From Cunninghamia lanceolata (taxonomy: Eukaryota; Streptophyta; Pinopsida; Cupressales; Cupressaceae): a DNA stretch of 64,000 bases. This document shows, one piece after another, positions 23,423 to 35,590 of the stretch. Numbering within the stretch: the stretch's first letter is position 1; each line of letters opens with the position of its first letter. Where the stretch lies: NCBI GenBank assembly GCA_027924645.1, contig BSBN01000254.1:13524501-13588500 (forward strand). The letters run 5' to 3'. Below the pieces are notes generated by a model, which saw only the letters and a list, made by a program, of their open reading frames with translations, searched no databases and was not told the DNA's origin. A program made the position numbers and the translations under genes.

Positions 23423-26400
23423 ATGTCATCCTACAAAAAGGATAGTCTGAAGTTTGATGGAACTAATTTTAATCTTTGGAAAAGTCACATGCAATGTCAC
23501 TTGCAATGTATGGGAATGTAGTACTGGACCATGGTTACAACAAGTATACTCCTCCACAGAATGGGCTGAAAACCACAACTAAAATCACAGATGCCGAAAA
23601 TAATTTGCAGACTAAAGAAGCCCTTCTAAGTTCCCTTTCTGATTCAGAACTGTCGAATGTTGTTGACCTACAAACTAATTTTGAGATTTGGAAAAAATTG
23701 GAACTTCTGCATGAAGGAGACAAGTATGTTAAATGTGCAAGGTTATAGAGTCTGAAAGGAAAATTTGAAAATTTAAAGATGAGAGAAGATGAAAATATCA
23801 CTACCTTTATGCCAAGAGTAAATGAACTTGTTTGTCACATTAGATGTACTAGTGGAGTCTTGGATGAAGATGAGATTGTTGGCAAAGTTCTCAGATCCCT
23901 TTCTGCTTCTTATAAAATCAAGGTAGTTGCCATTGAAGAATTCAAAGCCCCATTCAATTGTCACAAGAGATCAATTGGTTGGCAAATTGGTTGCATTTGA
24001 ACTGACCAAGTTTGGAGATGTTCCCCTCAAGACTGAATCTACATTCAAATCCAATGCTTCTGAAAAAGGGAAACAAAGGTTTGATCCGGGAGATAACTCT
24101 TCAAGGAAACTATCATGGTATGAAAAAGCAAGAAAAGACCTGGAAGAAGAAGAAGCTAAAACTGCTCAACTTGAAGCCCTCATTGCAAAAAGAGTGCCTA
24201 GAGGATCTAGTAAGTATGAAGGGAAATTGCCTTTAAGTGTTTTAACTACAATAAGATTGGTCATTTTGCCTCAAGGTGTCTGAAAAGATTTTCAAGGCCA
24301 AAGCCTAACAGATCAAGGTTCCAAAAGAATTACTACTATGTTCATGAAGATGATGATGAAGGAGTAATAGATGATGAATCAGAGATAGGAAACAAATCTG
24401 GAAGTGACTGGGTGTTTATTTCCATCAAGGAAGAAGATCCAATGCCCTCTGCATCTGCCAATCATAAAGTTGTGGAAAGAGCTCTGGCTGCCCAAGTTGA
24501 AGAAAAGGATGATTGGGTCATTGATAGTGGATGCTCTCACCATATGACAAGTGACAAAAACAAGTTTATAGATCTAGAAAAGTATGAAGGAGGAGTGGTA
24601 AAGTTTGGTGATAACTCTGCTGGTAGAATCAGAGGTAGAGGAACTATTTCTTTTGATGGAAAGAACAAAACTAGTAATGTACTGTATGTTGAAGGATTGA
24701 AGCACAATCTTCTTAGTGTTGGTCAGCTGGTGGACAAAGGCTATGATCTTTAATTCAAGAATAGAAAATGCAAGATCTTTGAAAGCTTCAGAACAGAGAT
24801 TGCATTCGGTACTCAAACAAAAGGTAATGTCTTCCATTTAGTTGGTACTAGTAAAAGTTGTCTATTTGTGCAAATTGATCAAAGTTGGTTATGGCATAGG
24901 AGGATGTGCCATGTGAATTTTGATAATATCATCAAGATAAGCAACACTCAGGCTGTAAGAGATCTTCCAAAATTGGTGAAACCTACAAATAGTTTGTACA
25001 AAGAATGTTAGTTGGGAAAACAAAGTAGAGTATCATTCAAAAGCAAGGAACAGTCTTCTACCAAATTATTGGACTTAGTTCATACTGATTTATGTGCTCC
25101 AGCAAGGATCAAAAGTGTGCAAGGTGATAAATACTTCATGTTGTTAATTGATGACTACTCCCGGATGATGTGGGTAAATTTTCTGAAAGAGAAATCTGAA
25201 GCTCTTGAGAAATTCAAAATATTCAAGGCTATGGTAGAGAATGAAACTGGATTAAAATTAAAATGTTTGAGGTCTGATAGAGGTGGAAAATTCACATCCA
25301 GTGAGTTCATAGATTTTTGTGAGAAACATGGGATAAAAAGATAGTTGTCTACTCCAAGGACTCCACAATAGAATGGAGTAGTGGAGAGAAAGAATCGGAA
25401 CATCTAGGAAGCATCCAAAACCATGATGATGGAAGGAAATGTTCCTCAAATCTATTGGAGAGAAGCTGTAAGCACTGCTGTCTATACTATCAATTGAGTT
25501 CAAATCAGAAGCAATACTGGTAAGACTCCTTACGAACTTTGGTTTGGCATCACTCCTACTGTGAGGTATTTCATACTTTTTAGTAGCAAATGTTACATTA
25601 AGAGAGATGAAGATCTAGGCAAGTTTGATGCTAGAAGTAATGAAGGAATATTCTTGGGCTATTCTATTCAAAGCAAAGCATACCGGTGTTATAACAAGAG
25701 ACTGAAAAAGATTATAGAAAGTACTAATGTGAAGGCTGATGAAAGAATTGAAAAACCCTCAAGGTTTTATGAATATGATGAAGATGATCAGAATGGTGTT
25801 TTGATTCAAGGAGCCCAAGTCCCTTCTGAAATTTAGATTCAAACTGATCTAATAAATCAAGAAGAAGAGATAAGTTTTAATGAGCCTAATCAAGAAATAG
25901 AAATGCAAGAAACCCCCAAAGTTCCAAGGTATGTAAGACTGAACCACTTTGAAGATCAGATCATAGGTGATAAAAGCAAAGGTGTTCAAACAAGAAGAAG
26001 GATTACTCAGGATTCAGAAGAGTATTGTCTGATTTCAAAGATTGAACCTAAGATAATGAATGAAGCCTGCAATGATGAAAACTAGACTAAAGCAATGGAG
26101 TAAGAGTTAATGTAAATTGAGAAAAATCACACTTGAGATCTTGTTCCCAGACCTAGAAACAAGAATGTGATTGGAACCAAATGGGTCTTCTGGAACAAAC
26201 TGAATGAAGTTGGTGAAGTAATAAGAAATAAAGCTAGATTGGTTTGCAAGGTCTACTCTCAAATAGAAGGAGTTGACTTTGAAGAAACTTTTGCTCTAGT
26301 GGCAAGAATTGAAGCAGTCAGGTTATTTCTTACTTTTGCTACCTTCAAGTATTTCAAAGTATATCAAATGGATGTCAAGTCTACCTTCTTGAATGGTGAC

Positions 26401-27578
26401 TTGGAAGAAGAAGTATACATTGAGCAACTAGATGGATTTCAATTGTCTAATCATGATGATATGGTCTGCAAGTTGAAGAAAGCACTGTATGGACTCAAGC
26501 AAGCCCTAAGAGCCTGGTATGAAAGATTGGATAAGCATCTTTTGAAGATTGGTTTCAATAAAGGAACTGCTGACATCAATTTGTATTTCAAAATTGATAA
26601 TGAAAACATCTTGATAGTTGAAGTGTTTGTTGATGATATCATTTTGGAGGAAGAGATAGTTTGTGCAAAACTTTTGCAAGTCAAATAAAAAGTGAATTTG
26701 AAATGTCCATGCTTGGGGAAATGAATTTCTTCTTGGGTCTATAAATCACTCAAACAAAGCAAGGAATCTTTATTTCTCAGACCAAATATGTGAAAGAATT
26801 GTTGAAGAAATTTGGGATGGAATAGTCAAAGCCAATGAATACTCCCATGGCATCCGGATGCGAATTAAGCAAAGATGATGACTCACCTAAGGCTGATCAG
26901 AAAAAGTATAGGTCAATGATTGGAGGACTATTGTATCTCACTCAAACTAGACCTGACATTATGTAGGCTATTGGTATTGTTGCTAGATTCCAAGCTAATC
27001 CTAGAGAATCCTATGTCATGGCAATCAAGAGGATTTTTAGATATCTAAAAGGGACAGTTGAGTATGGTCTATTGTATCCCAGAGATCATGATTTCTCTCT
27101 TCATGCATATATAGATGTAGATTGGGAAGGAGATGTGGATGACCAGAAGAGTACTAGTAGTGGAGCATTCTTTTTAGGGAAGAGATTAGCTTCTTAGCTA
27201 AACAAGAAACAAGAGGCAATATCTCTGTCTATAGCTGAAGCAGAATATATTGTAGCAGTAGGTAGTTGCACTCAAGTTTTGTGGGTGAAGCAGATGCTAA
27301 GAGACATCAGAGTGGAGTATGAGGAACCTATCATAATCTTCTATGATAAATCAAGTGCAATTAACATCTCAAAGAATCTAGTGTTGCATTTAAAGACTAA
27401 ACATATATCAATCATGTTTCACTTTTTGAGAGAGCAAGTGAACAAGAATGAAGTCAAATTGGAGTTTGTGCCCTCCAAGGATCAGATTGTAGATATCTTC
27501 ACAAAACCTCTACCTAATGACTCTTTTGATTATCTCAGGGAGAAGTTAGGGGTTATTATCCCTCCAGTGGTGAACTAA
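23423..27578 (+). pseudogene. Copia-F gag-pol polyprotein, broken
   Basis: From ATG 23423 (MSSYKKDSLKFDGT) to TAA 27576. Gag is followed by a disrupted knuckle region (frameshift near 24240), then protease with intact DWVIDSGCSHHMTSD near 24510. Integrase keeps VHTDLCAP and RSDRGGKF (the usual GGEF is GGKF) and has NGVVERKN. RT has [48 protein letters not shown] and VFVDDII, then a frameshift. RNase H has DVDWEGDVDDQKST and ends VDIFTKPLPNDSFDYLREKLGVI. Stops occur at former CAG, CAA and TGG codons (25344, 25368, 26083-26115, 26822, 26965, 27196). Confidence 0.93.
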
Positions 27579-27888
27579 GGTGCACTGATGTGCATCAATC
27601 TGGTGGATATCAAAGTCATATCTTGTGGTCCAGATTGATGTTGGGGAGCTGCTACTCAAGGGGAGTAGCTAGTATGATTCTGAAGTAATAAAGTTGCAAG
27701 TATGTGCCCTTTTCCATTGATGTCAAAGGGGGAGAGGAGGCATGTGAAAAACAAGAGGTTGTTGATCAAAGGGGGAGAAGTAAAGGAAGAGAAGACATGT
27801 GAATGGTTGTTGTTGATAGGAGGAGTTGTGTCAGCAAGAAAAAGTTTTTGTCTTGATGGTCAAAATAGTTTTTCACATCATATGCTGC

Positions 27889-27948
27889 CATCAATGACAA
27901 AGGGGGAGATTGTTCCAAGTATGGGCCTAACTGGTGTTGTCATTGATG
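27889..27948 (+). promoter_or_regulatory. Copia-F purine tract inside an inverted repeat
   Basis: The purine tract AGGGGGAGAT (27901-27910) directly precedes the LTR. CATCAATGACAA (27889-27900) and TTGTCATTGATG (27937-27948) are perfect 12-bp inverted repeats that flank it, the second arm being inside the LTR. The same arrangement is found in C, D and E. Confidence 0.75.
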
Positions 27949-29104
27949 TCAACATACTCCTGTTGCATTAATGATAAGGTTTGGATGAGTTGAATGCTAA
28001 GGATATTGAGAAAATTAGTTCTAATCAGGAACAGAGAAGAATAGTGAAGATAGTGAGCTAATGATCATAGCTAAGATAAACATCAGAGGATGTGGTTCAA
28101 AGGGTTAGTAGATATGTTTCTTAAGATGATCCAGTGAAGATTTCAGAGGTCCCCATGGTGATCTAAAGAAGTTGTGGCAGTTCAAGTAAAACCACTTCCA
28201 GCAGCTGTTCAAAGGTGACAGAGTGGAGTATGTAGGTAGTCAATGTGAATTAGCAACTCATTTGGATCGTGGTCTGGAGGTTCGCAAGCATCTATTCTAG
28301 TATGATAGTGATGACAAATTGTGGTCTTAAGGTTCTGGATGAAGGAGAGAGTGATTCCAGCAAGAAGATGTAGTGCAGATGTTCTTGGTGATTCAGGCAA
28401 GCTTATGGAGGTCTTTGGATCATGTCCAGTTTGTGTTGATGGTCCGCATTGAAGTTTAATCTCCCATTTGAAGAATTACTTTTAGATGAAGGTGTTCTTC
28501 CTTAGATTGGCTGACCGGATGAGTTACTCATCCTGCAGATGCTCTTGTAGATGTTTGCCGACTTAGATGATTATTCCTAAGTCAATGTCTTGTATAAATA
28601 AGGAATTGTGAAGTCATTTCAAAGTGTGAGGAGTGGAGATGAGAGTGTGGTAATGAGGAGAAGAGTGAAAGGCATAGTAGAAGTATTGGGGCTTAAATGG
28701 AACTGACTTAAGCATGGTGAAGATGCTATTCTTCAATTCAAGTATGTAATACTTATTATTTTGTAGACAATGTGTCTCTTGTAGGTAGTGGGCCTCTTGT
28801 GAATAGTGTGCTCAGGAAGTGAGCCCTAATTGGCATGTGCCATTTTGTTCTTTCTATTTTTCTAATAGAGAATACAATCTTGGGTTAGTCACCCTGTGGT
28901 TTTTCCCTTAACCAGGTTTTCCACGTTAAAATTTTGGTGTCTCATGTGTTGATGTGTTTTTGCTCTTGATTTAATGCATTATGTTTCATGATTAATTTAT
29001 TGTTATACTACTGAATTACCAAGTGGATGTAAGTGTTTAAATTGAAGGAAAGTTTTAGACAACTGATTCACCCCCCCTCTCAGTTGTCTGCCCTAAATCT
29101 AACA
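27911..29104 (+). repeat. Copia-F 3' LTR
   Basis: 1194 bp, TGTTCCAAG to TCTAACA, clearly homologous to 22117-23365 with many transitions and one deletion of about 55 bp. TATA box at 28593-28600. One leader hairpin is still perfect (AGAC-AATGT-GTCT near 28766). Confidence 0.95.
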
Positions 29105-29109
29105 TACTT
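29105..29109. other. Target site duplication of F, right copy (TACTT)
   Basis: Identical to 22112-22116; confirms F as one insertion event. Confidence 0.95.
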
Positions 29110-30146
29110 TTACTACCCTAATTACATTCAAATGCTCTATGTCCTTCACCTCCACACTTGAAACAAGTACCTCTAAATGCCCTATTATCAAATCCTCTTC
29201 CTTCTCTTTTATATCCTTCATTTTGGTATGGACTAGGGTTTCCTCTCTGGTAAAAATTTTTGTCATTTCTCTGGTAAGCATTGTTATCCCTATCATCCTT
29301 CTTAAATGGGCTGTCAAACTTGTTTTGCTCTGTAAATGGTCTATCACATCCGGAAAACATTCTTCCTTTCTAAAATTTACCTCCTCTACCTCTCTGTTTC
29401 TGATCATGTCTCTTATTCAGCTTCTCTTCAACTTTTAGGGAAAACTAATATGCTTCTTCTAAATATGTCTTCCTCACCAAGCTTAGCTCTTCTTGAATAT
29501 TCAATCTTAAACCATTGATATATCTAGTCAGTTTCTCCTTGCTTGCTTCACTATGTCCTATCATTTTGATCATCTTATGAAATTCTTTGGTGTACTCCTT
29601 CACAAAGTTCTCCTTTTGTCTAAGGTTTTGCAATCTTTTCAACAATTCCAACTCATAGTCAGCAGGTATGAACTGATTCTTCAACTTTGTCACCATCTAG
29701 TCCCACTTTGTAATCTTTTCTTTTCCTCTTCTATTTCTTTTCAACTAAACTTCTTTCCACCATAGAGCAGCATGTCCTTTCAACTTTGTCTTTGCAAATT
29801 TCACCTCTAGATCTTCAATTTCTTCATATTCAAAGTATTCTTCCATATCGTTTATCCAGTCAATCAATTCTTCAGGGTTTAAATTACTAGTATAGTTCAG
29901 TACATCAACTCTAGGTCTTTTTCCAATCTTCAAGATAGCTCGTAACATCTTTATTTGATCTGATTCTTCTTCTTCATTACCTTCTATAGTTTCACCTGTT
30001 TGTTCAGTAGATTAAAATTCTTCTTCATCATCACTTTCAACATTAGGTCTCGGTGTCAATCCTCTTTGCCTATCTTCCTCAATAGCATCCAAACAAATTC
30101 ATATTGTTCTCATCAATTCCATCATCTCATCCATTCTATTAGCCAT
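29110..30146 (-). pseudogene. Chromo-G gag with zinc knuckle, broken
   Basis: Starts at ATG 30146 (MANRMDEMMELMRT) on the minus strand, just inside the primer site. It contains the Ty3 gag signature (LNPEELIDWINDMEEYFEYEE, then KLKGHAALWWKEV; next piece with LRQKENFVKEYTKEFHKM) and the knuckle CFKCGGEGHRAFEC at about 29160-29120. Stops or frame changes lie near 30012, 29745, 29445 and after the knuckle. The reading frame that continues into the protease past F differs from the knuckle frame, so a frame change lies in or near this region. Confidence 0.88.
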
Positions 30147-30366
30147 TGTACCAATAGGAGGAACTCTCCACAGTGGCATTCTTCCTAGGATTAAGTGTAA
30201 AGTACCTCAGGTTTGGCGATCAGGCTACAAGGTGATAACTGCCTCACAATTGATGATCAGTTACAACACAAGTAACCTGCCTCAATTTGGTGGTCTATCC
30301 AAAATAAGATCTTATGGAATTCCTTCTCCAACTTCGCTCAATTCACTCCCAAAGATTCAAATTTTT

Positions 30367-30378
30367 GCTCTGATACCA
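30367..30378 (-). promoter_or_regulatory. Chromo-G primer binding site (tRNA-iMet)
   Basis: Plus strand GCTCTGATACCA, two bases inside the 5' LTR. The minus strand is TGGTATCAGAGC. Confidence 0.93.
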
Positions 30379-30380
30379 CT

Positions 30381-31205
30381 TGGTGTAGTCATGGTAGGAG
30401 GTTTCATAGGATGAACTATTCGAATCGTGAAACAAGGGTAAACACAATGGAAACAACTCAAAGAAATAAAGCAAAAGTAGATTCAGTCATTTAGTATATC
30501 ATAGAATTCAAATAGAGATCAGCCAGTAACATGCAAGCTTACAAGTGGGCTTCACAGGGTTAATTACATACATGCGCAAGATAAGGCTTTAAAGCTCCCT
30601 TAGCACAAAATCAAAACTAGGAAATATGAATCAATTTCTAACTCCTTAACTACTTTCCTAAGGATCTATTTCATCTATATATATCATCTCCAGACCAATA
30701 TATTCCTCTGTGTTGGACAAGGAAGATCACAAATTCCAAAGAAGAGTTGTAACGTGTTCACAGATAGGTTGGACCTAAATGCATCAAACACTTCCTCAAA
30801 TGAATGGGACAACATGCAGACCCTTGAGGAAGGTTGGCCATGAACTAAAGGACATTGAATGATGTCTCATTGAGATCCGTAAGTCAAGGAATGATCTGCA
30901 AGCCTTCTCCTTCAACTGATTATCAAGAACTGTTAGAATGCTCTGCACTGAGAAAATAGTTGATTATCTAAGAGCGATGTCTTTCCAATAACTAATCCAA
31001 ATGCTTTGAATTCTTGATATGATTTAGGTGAATGAATGTAGATGCTAAGTCTAGATCCATAAGATGTGAAATACCAAAACCAAACCACAAGCTAAAAATT
31101 GCTACTGACTGAACTACTTGAATTGAACTGGAAAATGAAAGAACTGAAATGCAAATGTTTTGGTTGATGCAAGATTACTCTTGAACCTTGTATGCTCCTA
31201 CATCA
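30381..31205 (-). repeat. Chromo-G 5' LTR
   Basis: 825 bp, TGGTGTAGTC to CTACATCA on the plus strand, followed by ATATT (31206-31210). It matches 17809-18633 over its whole length. Confidence 0.93.
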
Positions 31206-31312
31206 ATATTTGTGTATCTTCTTCTATGTTACTATAAATATATAAAAATTTTCATCTCTCCCCTCATTAGATTAATGTAGGAAGCTACTATGCGTACCTT
31301 GCTTCCTTTTCA
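31206..31312 (+). repeat. Copia-B 3' LTR, right part, with ATATT duplication
   Basis: 31206-31210 is the second ATATT of G. 31211-31312 resumes the B LTR and matches 12546-12647 up to CTTGCTTCCTTTT, ending in CA. Confidence 0.9.
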
Positions 31313-32565
31313 TTCTTTGGCATGTACACTCCATTAGAACTTACCAAAGAAAGGGAAACTATTTTATGAGTAGGTTATATAACAAAATGATCAACTTTAG
31401 AATGCTCAAATCCCAAACTCAACACATATGTATCAAAGTTTTGGTACCACATCCTAGGACTTTGATTAAGGTCATATAAAGATTTCTTCAATTTACAAAC
31501 CAAATTACTTTTACCTTTCACCATGTAGTGCTCTAGTTGTTTCAATAAATATCCTCCTCCAAATCACCATGAAGGAAAGTCATTTTAACATCCATTTTCT
31601 CAACCTCTATATCATAATCAACAAAAATAGAAAGCAAGAATCTAATGGATGTCATCTTTGCAACAGGAGAAAATATCTCACCGTAATCAACACTCTCAAC
31701 CTAAGGGTAACCTTTTGCAACCAATTGTTCTTTGTACTTCTCAATACCTCCATCTGAACCAATAATTTTTTGAACACCCATTTGCAACCAACAGGTTTTT
31801 GTCCTTTAGGTAATGGCACTAGGTCCCATGTATCATTCTTTTTCAAGATACCATTTCTTCATCCATAGACATCTTCCAAGACTCTGTATCTTACATCCCT
31901 AATGACTTTTCTATAGATCTAGGTTCATCTATGTTAGTATTCAAAGAAAAAATACATCTCCAATCATCAGGTGAATACCTTTCAGGTGGTTGTCTATCCC
32001 TTGTAGACCTTCAAGCAAGCTGAGTTGGAGGTTCTTCCTCCTCTTTTGAAGATTTAGAGCTAGATGATCTCTCCTCAACTTCATGTCTATCTAGGGTTGC
32101 CATCAATTTAACTTTCTCAAGCATAGAAGGGAGATGAATCAAATCTTTATGTTCACTTTGTTCTAGTTGTAATGCGATAGAAGAAGGCTTAGTTTCTCTA
32201 AAAATAACACTTCTACTATATATTACCTTTTGTGCAACATTTTCGCAAAGCTTGTATCCTTTGACACCATAACTATACCCAATGAAGATACATTTCATAG
32301 CCCTGCTCTCCAACTTTGTTCATTTCTCCTTTGGCACATGTGCATATGCCTCACAACCAAAAACTCTAATATGTCTTAGAGAAGGCTTGTGCCCCGACCA
32401 TACCTCCATAGGTGTTTTATCAAAAAGTATTGATGTAGGAGACATGTTAATCAAGTAGCAAGTAGTAGCAACAACTTTAGCTCAAAACCTTTGTTCTAGA
32501 CTAGCACCACTGAGCATACTCCTAGCCTTCTCCATCAGTGTCCTATTGTAAAGTATGCATTCCAT
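31313..32565 (-). pseudogene. Fragment H: copia integrase end and RT, minus strand
   Basis: Read on the minus strand from 32565: integrase C-terminal part (AYAHVPKEK region, MKCIFIGYSYGVKGYKLC, VIYSRSVIFRETKPS), a Ser/Glu-rich linker, RT start (NDTWDLVPLPKGQKPVGCKWVFKK), and RT near 31600-31450 (EKMDVKMTFLHG, KLKKSLYDL). The sequence most resembles the pol of Copia-B, so H is a relative. No LTR, gag or RNase H is seen; both ends are truncated. Copia-B ends exactly at its left edge, so B probably inserted into H. Confidence 0.85.
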
Positions 32566-33984
32566 AAAAAAATTTACTAAAGTAAATACTCCACTTATTT
32601 ACATCAACTCAAGTAAAAAGATAGATCTCATATACATTAAACAATAATATCATTAAATCTTACAAATTGCATGCTTAATCCAGGTATTAGCACTATAAAA
32701 CAATATACAAGGTCCATTGGCTTTCATGCCATAAATCATCCAAGAAAATTACAAGGTACAATAATCATATACAATATAAGAATAGTAAATCAAATAAAAT
32801 CTCCAGTCGCCATGAAACCACATGGTCCTCTTGCGAGCCAAGAGACAGGAACATGGCTTAGGTGCTTTTCTATCCACTCATGAAGCATTTACACTTATTT
32901 GGATCCCTTCATAACACAAAGGAAACCCATCCCTGAACAAAACATCTAGAAACCTGGAAACAAATGGTAGGAGGGAACACCTGATGCAACCTAAAGTCTA
33001 ATGTGCAAATCTAAATAATGATATGCAAATTGTCTTACAATAGGATATGGCAATGATATATATAATAACATTTTACTAGACAAATATTCATCTAATTTCA
33101 ATGAATTCCCAGCTTGGCCAATCATATAAAATAGTTTAAGGTTCAATTCCCAAAAAGAGGAAAAGCCATCTCTGATATTCCACATTTAATATCCTAGCCC
33201 AAAAAGAAACCCCAAACACACATAAGAGATATTCTACTTTCTTTTCAAACAAAAACAACCCATGTTTTCCTAGATATTATTTCTAATTCCTTTCTTTTGC
33301 ACAACAAAATGTATTCTCTTTCAAGCAATATTTCTAATGAAAAAGATTAAGCATATGTTGATTCAAGATACATAAATGAGACATAAACTGGAGATATCTC
33401 AACTCATTCCATTCTTAATTACTCTAAAGAATCAGGTGTCTAGATCTTTTATCACATACTTTTGCCTAGATATAGCTACACATTCTTTACTTTTGCTCTA
33501 TCAACTTAGAATACAAAGCAATAAAATCAATAAGGAGCTTCACTTATTCATTCAAGATGCATATAAAAACCTATACACTAGTGATAACCTTTATCCCACA
33601 TTTTAGACATAATCTCTCACCATAAACATATCTACATCTATAATTGCATAACCACAAGCAAGTTCATAATTCCATACAATCATTGACGACAGGGATTTAT
33701 GAAGAATATATATATATATAGTTTAACATCATATTGCCAATTAAACATCTTTAGATGACAACATAAGAAGGAAAGTTCAATAGATGTATCCATGTAAACA
33801 CTAAAACTAGGTATACTTTTTATCCTTATATCTTTCATAATATTCATATGAATCTAAAAACTATGAATTTCAATCCGTAAGATAGTAATAAATAGAAATA
33901 TCATTTATTCATTTAACAAAAATATAAATATAACTAAAAACTGGTTTATTCACAAACCCATATTTCATTCTTTTAATTATTTTT
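32566..33984. other. AT-rich stretch without genes
   Basis: No supported feature. There is a short (AT)n run near 33706. The small ORFs here have no motif and look like chance. Confidence 0.6.
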
Positions 33985-34149
33985 TTTAATAAAAAAGGGG
34001 GTAAAAACTTTATTGAATCAGAAAAAAATTACAAAATAGAAAGAAACACCCATAAGGGGCACAACCAAAAACAAGAATTAAGTAACTCCCAAAAAGCTCC
34101 TTATATCCTCCATAACCCAATCTTCAAGAATAGGGGCCAAATCACCAGG

Positions 34150-35590
34150 AAGGTTGCCCTAATCATCCACATTCCAAGTTTCCATCTGCTCAGATGCCCA
34201 CCTCGCCAAACCATCCGCCACCTTATTCCACTCTCGTGGCACATGACAAAAAGCAATAGAATCTAAAGCATTGCTCAGAGAAACAATTTGTTTGGCTACC
34301 ACTGCAAGTTGCCAATTCACCTTCTCAAAATGTCTCTTATTCAACATATCAATGACCACCTAAGAATTAGATTCACAAATAATTTGCTTACAGCCAAGGG
34401 CACAAGCACACTCTAATGCCAGAAGAATAGCAAGAGCCTCCATGAGATCATTTGTAAGCTAACCTCTATATATAGAGAAGAAAAAAATTACCACCCTTGA
34501 ACCATCCCTGCCAATGCCATCAACTCCAGCATGGCTAGGATTACCTCTAGAAGATCCATTAGTATTGATTTTGAGCTCCCCCATAGCGGGAGGACACCAA
34601 TGACCAATATGATAGACCCTCTCTCTCCCACGCCCATGCTAAACCATCTTCAAATTTTTTTGTCCACCCCCAGAGAGACCTAGGGCTTTAACAACATCAC
34701 AGTCACCAGAAACAACAGGGAGAGACAAATCACACTTAACAACCAAAGTTTCCTATAAACCCCCCAAAATCCTCAACCAAAGCTAACCAACAAGAAGCTT
34801 CTTGTCCAAAAAAAGTCTACGGTTGCGCTCCAACCAAATATGCCAAATTATCAAACTGGGGCCAATGATCCAAGCAATAAGGAGAAAAGAGGTCTTTACA
34901 GGCGGAGGGCCTAGGCTCCTCTAAAATTCCTCTAAAGAAGAAGCATGTCTACATAGTATATGCCAGAGATTCCACCAGAAATGCCAAATAACTTTCACAA
35001 AGGGACACTAAAAGAAGAGATGGGGGATGCACTCCTCATACCCACCACATAGAACACACATAGAGGGCCCCTAAAACCCATGTTTCTAGAGATTCTCCTA
35101 GGTAAGGCACCTCCCTTAAACAACCAACCACGAGAAGAAGTTACACTTGGGCCAAGCAAACTTATTCCAAACTTGTTTCCACCACGAGACCTCTGAGCTC
35201 CCAAACATTTTCTCATCAAGAACTTGATAACCTAAAGCAACAGAAAATTTTCCTTTTGGATCAAGACCCCAAGCCAACACATCTCTCCCAGGAAGAGAAG
35301 TGCAGACACACCCTGACAGAATCCCAGCAAGCTCTTGACAATCCCCATCTACCCCACCAGGAGGCCACTCTGCAGAACCTTCCATCTATACACACTAACT
35401 TGTCCCAAATTCTAAAGAGTTTTAAAATCAGCAACATGGCACCACCCAGCATCAATAAAATGCCTACTCAAATTCTGTAGATGGGGGTGAGTATACAAAA
35501 TGGGAGGATAACCATTCCAAGAATCATGCCAGAAGAGAGCATCCTACCCACCATTGTAAATCCAAGACAACCCCTGCTTGACCAACTTAG
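34150..35590 (-). pseudogene. LINE-L ORF2, C-terminal half: zf-RVT and RNase H
   Basis: Minus strand from the C insertion site. It shows the post-RT region (DVLAWGLDPKGKFSVALGYQVL), a zf-RVT domain (WWKQVWNKFAWPKCNFFSWLVV, later cysteine-rich CVLC-like part near 35040), and an RNase H C-terminal part (CHVPREWNKVADGLARWA, 34359-34159). Plant L1 elements often carry this order. Several frameshifts and stops separate the pieces. Confidence 0.85.
35586..35590. other. Target site of C, left copy (CTTAG)
   Basis: CTTAG before the C LTR. The right flank at 50230-50234 reads ATTAG, one base different, and the LTR end there is also mutated (CA to AA), so the match is imperfect but plausible. Confidence 0.7.

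Larger units (their letters stand above)
22117..29104 (+). mobile_element. Copia-F: Ty1/copia element nested in Chromo-G
   Basis: Complete-length plus-strand copia element, 6988 bp, with both LTRs, primer site, gag-pol, purine tract and a perfect TACTT duplication. Closely related to Copia-A by LTR ends, gag and integrase. It sits between the G zinc knuckle and protease. Both LTRs and pol are well diverged and pol has many stops, so it is old and inactive, though younger than its host G. Confidence 0.96.
17809..31205 (-). mobile_element. Chromo-G: Ty3 chromovirus carrying a nested copia
   Basis: Minus-strand Ty3/gypsy element with two LTRs of 825 bp each (17809-18633 and 30381-31205) and an ATATT target duplication inside copia B. 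Order on the minus strand: gag, zinc knuckle, protease, RT, RNase H, integrase, chromodomain, which is Ty3 order. Copia-F (22117-29104) interrupts it between the knuckle and the protease. Without F and its duplicated site the element is about 6.4 kb. The C-terminal chromodomain marks it as a chromovirus. Stops and a frame change make it inactive. Confidence 0.93.
11993..31312 (+). mobile_element. Copia-B: Ty1/copia element split by a nested insertion
   Basis: Plus-strand copia element: 5' LTR remnant 11993-12647, primer site, gag-pol 12766-16832, purine tract GTGGGAGAA, and 3' LTR 16881-17808 continuing at 31211-31312. Chromovirus G lies between the two 3' LTR pieces with an ATATT duplication. 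From 11993 the 5' copy aligns over about 655 bp with the 3' LTR from 17257, so the first 376 bp of the 5' LTR are missing. Coding remains have many stops. Copia-B shares neither the hairpin array nor the purine-tract motif of A, C and F and belongs to another copia lineage. Confidence 0.92.
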
